26,593 nt of DNA from DATAXI01 sp036266845 (GTDB lineage: Bacteria > Verrucomicrobiota > Verrucomicrobiia > Chthoniobacterales > Chthoniobacteraceae). The translations under genes were made by a program, and so were the position numbers. The stretch lies in NCBI GenBank assembly GCA_036266845.1, contig DATAXI010000234.1, forward strand, positions 1 to 26,593. The letters run 5' to 3'. How positions within the stretch are numbered: the first letter of the stretch is position 1; each line of letters starts with the position of its first letter. Shown piece after piece: positions 7,664 to 14,993 of this stretch. The notes under the pieces were generated by a model. That model was not told where the DNA came from. It was given only the letters and a program-made list of their open reading frames with translations, and made no database searches.

Positions 7664-9394
7664 TCAAGCGAGGCGGGGCACGCCGGTGCTGAAGGTGCCG
7701 GGAGGAGAGAATTCATGGCGGACCGGCGGCGGCGTCATATCGCGCTCCTGGCTGGTGAAGATGGCGGCGCCCTGGGAGATGAGGTAATCGGCCGTGCGCG
7801 CCGCGAGGGCCTGGATGGTCAGGCCGGGATTTGCGGAGCCCTGGGTGGGCAGCACGCTGCCGTCGCACACAAAGAGGTTCGGGATATCGTGGCTCCGGCA
7901 AAAACCGTCCACGACGCTTGCCGCCGGGTCCTTGCCCATGCGCGATGCGCCGACCAGATGGGCGTAGCGCGCCTCCTGCACAATCTCTTCCGCGCCGGCG
8001 GCGACCATCACTTCCTCGACCTTTTTCTTTCCGTACTCGATGAGCTTGTGGTCGTTCTCGTGCAGGTCAAAATTAACATGCGCAACGCGCAGGCCAAACT
8101 GGTCTTTCTCCGCGGCCAGTGTGACCCGGTTTTCCGGCCATGGAAGGATCTCGCCCAGCAGTCCGAATGAGGACCAGTGATTGTAATCCATCATCGCCCG
8201 CCGGAGTCCCCAGCCCCAGGCGCCGCGGGCCGCCATCATCTGGCCGGAAAACGCGATGGGCAGCGGGCCGACGGTTTGAATCGCGAAGCCGCGGACGAAA
8301 TCGCGTTTGGGATCCGTCTCGTAAAACTCCTCTGTCATCGCGTGCGCGGGGGGACCTTTGTACATGCGGACCGGCTGGGGAAAGCGGCCCAGGATCACAT
8401 TGCCGCCCTGCGCCATCAGGTAGCGGCCAACGGTATCGCTGGAATTGGCGAGCCCGTGCTCCTGTCCGTCGCACGCCGATGCCAGCAACAGGCGCGGCGA
8501 TTCAATCGCGTAGCCCGAAACAATCACCGCTTTCGCTTTTTGGAAAAGGCTGTGTCCGTCGCGGTCAAAATATTCGACGCCGGTCACGCGGTTCGAGGAT
8601 TTATCGAAATGGATGCGGGATGCCATGCACCGGTCGCGAATCTCGGCGCGATGCTCGATCGCATCGGGAACGTGGGTGATGAGTGTGCTGGCCTTTGCGC
8701 CGACCTTGCAGCCCTGAAGGCAGAAGCCGCGGTAAATGCAATGGGGACGCTGGCCCCGCGATCCGCTGAGAATGGCGACCGGGCCGCCGGCGCTGACGGG
8801 GATGCCCAGGCGCGAGCAGCCGCGGGCAAGGGTATTGCCCACTCCGGCCATGGGATGCGGGCCGAAGGGGTAGCCGTGGGGATCGCCCCAGGGAAACCAT
8901 GGCGGGCCGGCGACCGGCATTTCGCGTTCCATCAGCTCGTAGTAGGGCTTGAGATCCCAATAAGAGATGGGCCAATCGGCGCCAAGGCCGTCCCGGGAAC
9001 GGACCTCGAAGTCGGACGGATGAAAACGCGGCGTGAACGCGGCCCAGTGCACCGTGCCGCCGCCGACTCCCTTGCCGGAATTGTTGGCGCCCAGGGCGAG
9101 CGGATTTTTTCCACCGGTGATACGGAGATCCTCCCAATAGAGCTGGTGGGAGCCGCTCTCATCGCTGACCCAATCCCGCTCCGTATCCCAAAAAGGCCCG
9201 GCTTCCAGCCCGATGACGCTAAAGCCGGCACGCGCGAGGCGCTGGAGAAGAACGCCGCCGGCCGCGCCTACGCCGACGATGACGTAATCGACCACCTCCC
9301 CGTCGCGATACCGGTGCATGGGAAAATCGAGGACCTGCATGGGCCCGAGATGATGATCCGCGCTGGGCCCGGAGACGCTGTCGATGGTGAGCAT
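7664..9394 (-). CDS. GMC-family FAD oxidoreductase (gluconate/alcohol dehydrogenase-like large subunit)
   Basis: A 576-aa flavoprotein. The FAD-binding motif GVGAAGG lies at 41-47, followed by LEAG (63-66). The GMC signature around GKGVGGGTVHW is at 108-117. A cysteine cluster (C219, C225, C229; CIYRGFCLQGCKVGAKAS) is typical of gluconate-dehydrogenase-like GMC proteins. The C-terminal catalytic region has H479 (HLVGASRMG) and N522 (GSANPGLTIQAL). It should oxidise an alcohol or sugar-acid hydroxyl and reduce FAD. The start is ATG at 9394, which overlaps the TGA of the subunit-3 gene by one base (TGATG) and has GGAGGG about 10 nt upstream. The longer frame to 9625 only shadows the upstream gene. 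No signal peptide or Tat motif is visible. Substrate unknown. Confidence 0.94.
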   Translation of the reverse strand: MLTIDSVSGPSADHHLGPMQVLDFPMHRYRDGEVVDYVIVGVGAAGGVLLQRLARAGFSVIGLEAGPFWDTERDWVSDESGSHQLYWEDLRITGGKNPLALGANNSGKGVGGGTVHWAAFTPRFHPSDFEVRSRDGLGADWPISYWDLKPYYELMEREMPVAGPPWFPWGDPHGYPFGPHPMAGVGNTLARGCSRLGIPVSAGGPVAILSGSRGQRPHCIYRGFCLQGCKVGAKASTLITHVPDAIEHRAEIRDRCMASRIHFDKSSNRVTGVEYFDRDGHSLFQKAKAVIVSGYAIESPRLLLASACDGQEHGLANSSDTVGRYLMAQGGNVILGRFPQPVRMYKGPPAHAMTEEFYETDPKRDFVRGFAIQTVGPLPIAFSGQMMAARGAWGWGLRRAMMDYNHWSSFGLLGEILPWPENRVTLAAEKDQFGLRVAHVNFDLHENDHKLIEYGKKKVEEVMVAAGAEEIVQEARYAHLVGASRMGKDPAASVVDGFCRSHDIPNLFVCDGSVLPTQGSANPGLTIQALAARTADYLISQGAAIFTSQERDMTPPPVRHEFSPPGTFSTGVPRLA

Positions 9395-10185
9395 CAGTGA
9401 GTCCCTCCCTGCCCCAGCGGAGGCTGCTCTGAGTGGGCTGCGGTGCCGCCGCCCGCGGGATCGGACAGCGCCCCCGGCGGGGCTTCCCACTCGTAGCGGC
9501 TCTCCTCGACCTCCCATGGCTCGGGCTCGCCGTTCTCCAGCCGGAAGTAGGCGCGCGGATACGCGGGACCGCCGAAACCGATCTCGTCCCACGCCCAGGG
9601 ATGCGCGTAGTAAACGGCGGCGCAATCGTGGACAAGCATGGCCCAGTAACGGTGAACCTGCATCCGCGCCCAGGCATCCTCCGCGCCCGGCATTGGCTTC
9701 GCATCATGGATGGAGAGCAGCAACTCCGCCTGCTGGCGCCAGGCGATGGCGATGAAGGATTTGCCATGAGCATGGCGGGACATCTGCTCGATCGCCTGAA
9801 ACCCGAGCCGGTAGGCATCCCCATCCGGAGGCATTTTTGCAAACCGGTAACCGGCAATGCGGCCCGTGTGGAGGCGCTCATCGATACGGGGGACGATCGG
9901 GATGCGGCGCGCGGGAAGACGATCATCCTGCGGGAGAATGTGCTCGGCGATGACGGTCATCATTTCCGCCTCCGGCGCGGTAAAAAAGCGGATCGGCGGA
10001 ATCGTGTGGACGCGCTCGATGATTTTTTTGCGCGTGGCCGCGTCCCAATGGGATTGCTGATCGAGCGTGCGAAAACCGGGGTAGTAACCGGGCTGCTCGC
10101 GCGCGGGAAGCGGCTCCCCGGTCGCGGGATCGACGGGCCGATGATCCTCCCTGGCCGGGGAATGGTTGCCGGAATCAGGATTCAT
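9394..10185 (-). CDS. gluconate 2-dehydrogenase subunit 3-like protein
   Basis: A 263-aa protein that looks like the small subunit accompanying GMC dehydrogenases (Gluconate_2-dh3 family). Recognisable parts are the FFTAPEAEMMTVIAEHILPQDD segment near the middle and the conserved C-terminal stretch YYAHPWAWDEIGFGGPAYP. Family members usually carry an N-terminal Tat signal; here the N-terminus is polar and proline-rich (MNPDSGNHSPARED), with no twin-arginine or hydrophobic segment. The start at 10185 is well supported: ATG overlaps the upstream TGA (ATGA) and CGGAGGG precedes it. Its stop touches the GMC start, so a tight heteromer is likely. Its exact job (FAD subunit stability, export or electron transfer) is not established from sequence. 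Confidence 0.85.
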   Translation of the reverse strand: MNPDSGNHSPAREDHRPVDPATGEPLPAREQPGYYPGFRTLDQQSHWDAATRKKIIERVHTIPPIRFFTAPEAEMMTVIAEHILPQDDRLPARRIPIVPRIDERLHTGRIAGYRFAKMPPDGDAYRLGFQAIEQMSRHAHGKSFIAIAWRQQAELLLSIHDAKPMPGAEDAWARMQVHRYWAMLVHDCAAVYYAHPWAWDEIGFGGPAYPRAYFRLENGEPEPWEVEESRYEWEAPPGALSDPAGGGTAAHSEQPPLGQGGTH

Positions 10186-11123
10186 TTTTCCCTCCGCATG
10201 AGGGCGGCCAGGAGTCCGAGCGCGCCGCATGCGGCGAAAAGCAGCGGCGCGAAAATGGGCGGCCCGTAAATGGTGTTGTAGAGCGGCTTCTTGATGCCGC
10301 CGGGGCGGCGAAGCACGCCGCGAACGTGATAGCCAAAACCGATGGCTCCATCCGCGATGGCAAGCAGCGAGAGGGCGGGGAGCCAGGTGCGGGCAATGCG
10401 CGGACTGCGAATGGATGCGCCGGCAACGGCCATGAGCGCCGGCGCGATGATGACGGGTGTCCATTGCGCGGCGTACCGGAAATTATTTTTGTAATGCGAA
10501 TACAGCGCCTCGAACCCGCTGAAGAAAGCGCCAAGGATCGTGGCCACGGCAAGATGCTTTTGGTAACGGCCCATGCGGAGCTGGCATTGCCACTGCCTGC
10601 TGACGGGCAGCTTCGTCACATCCAGCAATGTGGAGAGCGAGAACTCCGACTCCTCCTCCGTCCGCAGGTAGGAGGCGATAAGGCCAAGGTACGCGCTCAC
10701 GCCAAAAAGAAGCGGGGCAAAAATCGGCGGCCCCATGATGATATTCGCGACGGTTTCGCGCCAGCCGCCGGGCTTCCGCGCGATGCCACGGATATGGTAG
10801 AGGAAACCGATCAACCCATCGGCAAGCGTGACGAAGGAAACCCAGCGCAGAACCCGGCGTCCGGTGCGCGGGCTCACGGCCCCGGCAACGCCCGCGCCGG
10901 TCATGGCGCCGCTGAGGGCAACGGGCGTCCACATGATGCGCTGGCCATAGCTGCCGCGGTAATGTTCGTAGGAAACCTCGAGGCCAGCGAGGATGCTGGA
11001 TAGTCCCGCGAGCAGGGAAAGGCTGCGCTGGAAACGGCCCTCGCGGATGTGCGCGTCGGCCAGGGCCGCATCGCGGGTGAGGATGGCGGGTATGTTGGTC
11101 ATGGCTGGTGAAAAAACGCTCAC
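10182..11123 (-). CDS. membrane protein built from two tandem copies of one domain
   Basis: A 313-aa integral membrane protein of no family I recognise. It consists of two repeats (about residues 27-154 and 183-310) that align without a gap at a constant offset of 156 residues; by eye about 54 of 128 positions are identical. Each repeat has roughly four hydrophobic segments. Shared motifs: HY[RK] (H54/H210), WTPV (65-68/221-224), ADGxIGFxYH[IV]RG (H110/H266), RxPGG, and GPPIFAPLLF (131-140/287-296). The conserved histidines would suit a heme, metal or quinone site. The gene sits between an enolase-superfamily gene and the subunit-3 gene, with 4-nt overlaps at both ends. GTG at 11123 is chosen because it overlaps the upstream stop (GTGA); ATG at 11102 is the alternative. 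Confidence 0.85.
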   Translation of the reverse strand: MSVFSPAMTNIPAILTRDAALADAHIREGRFQRSLSLLAGLSSILAGLEVSYEHYRGSYGQRIMWTPVALSGAMTGAGVAGAVSPRTGRRVLRWVSFVTLADGLIGFLYHIRGIARKPGGWRETVANIIMGPPIFAPLLFGVSAYLGLIASYLRTEEESEFSLSTLLDVTKLPVSRQWQCQLRMGRYQKHLAVATILGAFFSGFEALYSHYKNNFRYAAQWTPVIIAPALMAVAGASIRSPRIARTWLPALSLLAIADGAIGFGYHVRGVLRRPGGIKKPLYNTIYGPPIFAPLLFAACGALGLLAALMRREK

Positions 11124-12214
11124 TGCGCATAGCGCGCGGCGTCGCTTCTTTTAAAATCGAGGCCGAGCCCGGGACGGGACCTATCGGGCCGCAACGCGCC
11201 ATGGACGGGGCGCGGCGCGCCATCAAAGAGCATTTGCTCGATGCGGACATGGTCGTGAAAGTACTCGCCGACCCAGAAGGACGGGACCGCGCATGCCAGC
11301 GAGGCGTGAAGCGCCGGGGCGCAATGAAATGAAAACGGGACATGATGCGCCGCGGCGAGCGTTGCCGCTTCGAGAAAACCGGTGATGCCCAGGCAGCGGG
11401 TCGCATCCGCCTGGAGGACATCCACCGCGCCGGCGGCGAGCATGTGCCGAAAGTAATCCGCATCGTAGCCGTACTCCCCGGCGGCAACGCGCATGCCGGG
11501 AGGGAGGCGGTCGCGGATAAGGCGCAGGCCTTCCAGATCGTCGGAGGAAACGGGCTCCTCAAACCAGCAGACATCCTGTTCCGCAAAATGCCGGGCCTGT
11601 GCGAGCGCTTCCTTGCGCCCATAGGCGCCATTGGCATCCACGGCCAGGCGGACACTGGGTCCAATGGCCTCGCGAGCGGCGCGAACCCGTTCGATATCCG
11701 CGGCTGCGTCACGCCCGATTTTCATTTTGACCATGGAGATGCCTTCCTCCGCCCAGCCGGAAAGCTGGGACTGCAATTCCTGAATGTCATAGGAGGTAAA
11801 ACCGCCGCTGCCGTAGATCAACGCCTCCTCGCGCGCCGCGCCAAGGAGATCGAGAAGCGAAACGCCGAGCAGCTTCGCTTTCAAGTCCCAGAGAGCGTTA
11901 TCGACGGCGGAGATCGCGGTCGCGGCAAGGCCGGGGCGGCCCAGATTGCGGACGCGGCGCACCATATCGCCATGCGCGGACGCGATATCAACGGCGTTGC
12001 GGCCGGTGATAAGAGGAGCGAAATCCGACTGGACAAGTTTCGCGGCGGTGGCGTCGGTGTAGGAGAATCCGAGGCCTGATTTGTCACCCGCCAGAATTTC
12101 CACCAGGACCATGGTGGTGGAAGTCCACTCGAACGTCCCGTCGCTCTCGGGGCGGTCGGTGGGGATGGTATAGGCGGTGGTGGAAACCTGCCGGATTCGC
12201 GCAATTTCCTTCAT
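11120..12214 (-). CDS. enolase-superfamily enzyme, mandelate racemase subgroup
   Basis: A 364-aa protein with a capping domain (about 1-125) and a TIM-barrel domain. Active-site residues fall almost exactly at mandelate racemase numbering: K163-x-K165 (VKMKIG), metal ligands D193, E219 and E247, the D270 (ADATRCLGIT)-H297 (FHCAP) dyad, and E317 (WVGEYF). A KxK base plus an Asp-His dyad supports acid/base chemistry on both faces, as in racemases and sugar-acid dehydratases. The substrate is unknown, but the downstream GMC dehydrogenase suggests a sugar acid or related hydroxy acid. ATG at 12214 is preferred over TTG at 12247; neither has a clear Shine-Dalgarno sequence. It is the first gene of the four-gene operon. 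Confidence 0.92.
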   Translation of the reverse strand: MKEIARIRQVSTTAYTIPTDRPESDGTFEWTSTTMVLVEILAGDKSGLGFSYTDATAAKLVQSDFAPLITGRNAVDIASAHGDMVRRVRNLGRPGLAATAISAVDNALWDLKAKLLGVSLLDLLGAAREEALIYGSGGFTSYDIQELQSQLSGWAEEGISMVKMKIGRDAAADIERVRAAREAIGPSVRLAVDANGAYGRKEALAQARHFAEQDVCWFEEPVSSDDLEGLRLIRDRLPPGMRVAAGEYGYDADYFRHMLAAGAVDVLQADATRCLGITGFLEAATLAAAHHVPFSFHCAPALHASLACAVPSFWVGEYFHDHVRIEQMLFDGAPRPVHGALRPDRSRPGLGLDFKRSDAARYAQ

Positions 12215-12419
12215 CTCATGATTGGCAAGGAATGAATCTCTCCGCAACCATGGGAGAGTGGCGGCGGACGTTGGTGCTCATCGACATTTTCAATCGCATG
12301 AAGGAGTGCCGGTGCGTCCCTTTTTGAGAAGATTGCGATGCGCGAACCTTCCAGAAAAATGGGCGCCGGGATTCTCATAGACCAATCCCCTTCCCTTCCT
12401 CCACACTCGCCACGCCGCA
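12215..12419. promoter_or_regulatory. divergent intergenic region between the enolase operon and the adenylate-forming enzyme
   Basis: About 200 nt separates two divergently transcribed units, so promoters for both should lie here. I could not pick a convincing -35/-10 pair by eye on either strand. Short open frames in it are not supported. Confidence 0.4.
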
Positions 12420-13535
12420 GTGAGATTCATCGACCAGGAGAAATTCGAGAAAATCGTCCGCTTCGCGCGCCGGACGAATCCCTTTTACGCCCGGTGGATT
12501 CCACCCGGCGGCCCGGTCCCCATCATGACGCGCCGCATGGTGCTCGAAAATAATACCGAGTTGCTCAACGGCCACCCCGTTGCCGGCATGACGTCCGGCT
12601 CCTCAGGAATGCCGGTAAACGTGGCCAGCGGACCGGACCGTGGCAAAATGGAGATCCGGGACAACATGACGATCCTCCGCTGGCTGGGCGGTCCAATGCC
12701 GAGGCTGCCGATCCTTTACCCGCTGGAATGGCGCCCGAGGAAGAATCTGATTCCCATTTCAACGCCCATCCCTCAGCAGGCGGAAGGCATCCGGGATTTT
12801 GCTTCCCGCCACGACATCTTTTCCATCCTCACCTATCCATCGAATGCAAAGCTGCTCGCCCAATACCTGGGCGACAAGGGGATCAGCTTTCCGTCCGTAC
12901 ACCGCGTCCTCCTGATGTCGGAACCATTGGACTCAGGCCAGCGCGCCTTGATCCGGCAAGCCTTCCCCAACGCGCTGATCTGGATCACCTATAGCGCGAC
13001 GGAATTGGGCATCATCTCCTGCCAATGCCCGTTCGAGCCGGATTTCCAGCACATCATGAGCCACAAGCTGGGTGTGGAAATCGTGGATGCCGGCGGGCAA
13101 GCGGTGCCGTTCGGCCAGGTGGGCCGCCTGGTGTGTACGGATTACTACAATTGCCAGATGCCCTTCATCCGCTACGCGCTGGGCGATCTGGCCTCTTTCG
13201 GCCAATGTCCATGCGGGAAAATCCCGCTGCCCGCGTTCAGCCAGGTGCTTGGCAAGGTGCGCGGAGCCCTCCTGCACCGCGATGGACGTCGGGAAACGTT
13301 CGCCTTTTTTGCGGATGCCTTCGAGGATCTCCCCGGTATCCGCCAATACCAGGTCATCCAGGAAGCGATACACCGCTTTACGGTAAACCTGGTGATCACG
13401 CAGAAGGTGGACGCGGAAGTCCGCGCGATTTTTCTCAAGGAGTTCGGTTACGAAAACCAGGTGGACATCGTTTACATGGACGAAATCCCGCGCGATCCAA
13501 ACGGAAAATTCTACGCTTCCATCTGCAAGGTGTAG
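12420..13535 (+). CDS. short PaaK/CapK-like adenylate-forming enzyme
   Basis: A 371-aa member of the phenylacetate-CoA ligase/CapK/F390-synthetase type of ANL enzymes, which activate carboxylates as acyl-AMP. Motifs: ARRTNPFYARW (16-26), the Gly/Ser-rich ATP loop TSGSSGMP (58-65), YSATELG (191-197), the RYALGDLA region (251-258), a CPCGK turn (263-267), GKVRG (278-282), and a C-terminal PRDPNGK (357-363) whose lysine is the expected catalytic one. It is shorter than typical PaaK (about 430 aa), mainly in the N-terminal part. The start is GTG at 12420, with no ribosome-binding site visible. It is convergent with the isomerase gene, with 5 nt between the stop codons. The acid it activates is unknown; aromatic or fatty acids and polysaccharide modification are all possible. 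Confidence 0.82.
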   Translation: MRFIDQEKFEKIVRFARRTNPFYARWIPPGGPVPIMTRRMVLENNTELLNGHPVAGMTSGSSGMPVNVASGPDRGKMEIRDNMTILRWLGGPMPRLPILYPLEWRPRKNLIPISTPIPQQAEGIRDFASRHDIFSILTYPSNAKLLAQYLGDKGISFPSVHRVLLMSEPLDSGQRALIRQAFPNALIWITYSATELGIISCQCPFEPDFQHIMSHKLGVEIVDAGGQAVPFGQVGRLVCTDYYNCQMPFIRYALGDLASFGQCPCGKIPLPAFSQVLGKVRGALLHRDGRRETFAFFADAFEDLPGIRQYQVIQEAIHRFTVNLVITQKVDAEVRAIFLKEFGYENQVDIVYMDEIPRDPNGKFYASICKV

Positions 13536-13540
13536 CCGCT

Positions 13541-14512
13541 TCAGATCAGCCGAAATCGCGCCAGGTCCTGGGAATCCACAACGCCGATGGGACGCCGATC
13601 CCCATCCAGCACCACCAGATCGTCGATTGCGTGATCCTGGAGAATTCGCAACACCTCCGCCGCCAGTTGATCGCCCACCACGCAAATTGGGTTGCGCGTC
13701 ATGAGATCGCCCACGCGTTTCTCCATCAGGGCCGGGTCATCTTGCAGGTGCCTGCCAAAATCGCCATGCGTAAAGATACCGGCCAGCCGTCCCGCCTCAT
13801 CCGTGATCACCGCCGCGCCGGCCCTGCGCCGCGCCATCTCGTGCAATGCCTCGCGCACCGTCGCGGAGGGTGGCGCCAGAGCCATCCGCTCCGGCCCGCG
13901 CATGATCTGGTGCACCTTGAAGAGCAGCGAGCGCCCGATGATCCCGCCGGGATGCAGCCGGGCAAAGTCCTCTTTGGCGAATCCGCGCGCCTCCAGCAGC
14001 ACCATTGCCAGCGCGTCGCCCATCACCAGCATCGTCGTGCTGCTGGAGGTCGGCGCAAGGTCCAGCGGGCACGCTTCCTGGCTCACCCTCACGTCCAGGT
14101 GCACCTCCGCGTTCGTCGCCAGGAAGGACTGCGCATTGCCGGTCATCGCAATAATCTTCGCGTCAAACCTCCGCAACGCGGATACCACGCTGATCACCTC
14201 GTCCGTCTCCCCGGAATAGCTGAGCGCCAGGATGACGTCGCCATCCGCCACCACGCCCAGATCGCCATGCATCGCGTTCATTGCGTTCAGCACCACGGCT
14301 GGAGACCCGGTGCTCGTGAGCGTCGCCGCAATTTTATCGCCGATGTGCCCGCTCTTTCCCACGCCCACCACCACCACCTTGTTGCGCCGCCCGGCCGCGG
14401 CCATGAGCAATTCCACCGCCTTTACAAAATCGCCGTTCAACCGCTCCCGCGCTTCCCGGATCGCGGAAAGCTCGATCTCAAATACGCGCTGGGCTTTTTC
14501 CAAAAAATCCAC
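13541..14512 (-). CDS. kdsD: KpsF/GutQ-family arabinose 5-phosphate isomerase (KdsD-like)
   Basis: Sugar-phosphate isomerase of about 323 aa: SIS domain followed by two CBS domains. Expected function is ribulose 5-phosphate to arabinose 5-phosphate, the first step to Kdo for lipopolysaccharide. The SIS part shows VVGVGKSGHIG (the KdsD lysine), AMHGDLG, SYSGETDEV, SQEACPLDLAPTSS and RLHPGGIIGRSLL, matching the Lys, His and Glu positions of characterised KdsD. CBS domains cover roughly the last 120 residues. Start choice: GTG at 14512 gives the usual length, with CAGG just upstream. An ATG at 14635 is in frame but would overlap the HPr gene by 68 nt and add 41 unrelated residues. The gene follows HPr closely. 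Family identification is firm; start is moderate. Confidence 0.92.
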   Translation of the reverse strand: MDFLEKAQRVFEIELSAIREARERLNGDFVKAVELLMAAAGRRNKVVVVGVGKSGHIGDKIAATLTSTGSPAVVLNAMNAMHGDLGVVADGDVILALSYSGETDEVISVVSALRRFDAKIIAMTGNAQSFLATNAEVHLDVRVSQEACPLDLAPTSSSTTMLVMGDALAMVLLEARGFAKEDFARLHPGGIIGRSLLFKVHQIMRGPERMALAPPSATVREALHEMARRRAGAAVITDEAGRLAGIFTHGDFGRHLQDDPALMEKRVGDLMTRNPICVVGDQLAAEVLRILQDHAIDDLVVLDGDRRPIGVVDSQDLARFRLI

Positions 14513-14567
14513 TGCCTGCGATACTGGCGCGAATCCCGCGGTCCCGGCGAGGGATATTTTTCCGGCG

Positions 14568-14837
14568 TCAGCTCTCCTCCTGCCCCGCAAATTGCTCCAG
14601 CAGCTTCCCCAGTTCCCCCAGTGCCTGCTCCGCATCCGGCCCGTCGGCGGCCACCACCATATGGGAGCCGCAGTCCAGGTTTGCGCTCAACACATCCAGG
14701 ATGCTGGCCGCGGAATACTCCGTCCCATCCTTCCGGATCACGATGGTGGCCCTGAATTTCCTGGCACATCGGACGAATTCCGCCGCCGGGCGGGCATGCA
14801 ACCCCAGTTTGTTGAGAATGGTCAGTTCGCGCTCCAT
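14568..14837 (-). CDS. ptsH: HPr-family phosphocarrier protein
   Basis: An 89-aa HPr/NPr protein. The phospho-His motif is GLHARPAAEFV (His15 by the usual count), and the regulatory serine region reads SAASILDVLSAN, so a serine aligning with Ser46 is present and could be an HPr kinase target. It accepts phosphate from enzyme I in the PTS; no enzyme I or EII gene lies in this window, which points to a regulatory rather than sugar-uptake role. ATG at 14837 gives the canonical N-terminus (MERELTILNKLGLHAR). The upstream extension to 14978 lacks family similarity. No Shine-Dalgarno sequence is visible. The isomerase gene follows directly and may be co-transcribed. Whether it is HPr or NPr type is open. 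Confidence 0.93.
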   Translation of the reverse strand: MERELTILNKLGLHARPAAEFVRCARKFRATIVIRKDGTEYSAASILDVLSANLDCGSHMVVAADGPDAEQALGELGKLLEQFAGQEES

Positions 14838-14993
14838 ATAAAAAGTAAAAGGCCGGCAAAGCATAGGGCAGATCGGTTTCTCTTCAATCCGAGAACCACC
14901 CAAGAAATCTGAAATCGAACGCGGCACGGTCGCATCAGGTTCCGCAAACGAAACTTTTTTCAGACGGGGATAAACCAACCCGCAAATGCTGCC
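14838..14993. promoter_or_regulatory. divergent promoter region of HPr and the small secreted protein
   Basis: A 156-nt gap between divergent genes, locally more A/T-rich near both start codons. It must carry the promoters of both units, but no -35/-10 pair is good enough to name. Confidence 0.4.

Noticed and set aside
7413..7716. Short minus-strand frames in the gap after the GMC gene
   Set aside because: Overlapping, low-similarity frames with no start-site support; probably chance.
8177..9400. 407-codon plus-strand frame opposite the GMC gene
   Set aside because: The minus-strand frame has full GMC motifs; this one has none.
10483..11712. 409-codon minus-strand frame spanning the membrane-protein and enolase genes
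   Set aside because: Out-of-frame reading through two genes with clear motifs; its product is arginine- and proline-rich noise.
11342..12079. 245-codon plus-strand frame opposite the enolase-superfamily gene
   Set aside because: Antisense shadow; the minus-strand product keeps all catalytic residues.
14838..14978. N-terminal extension of HPr by 47 residues
   Set aside because: HPr starts are highly conserved and match the ATG at 14837.
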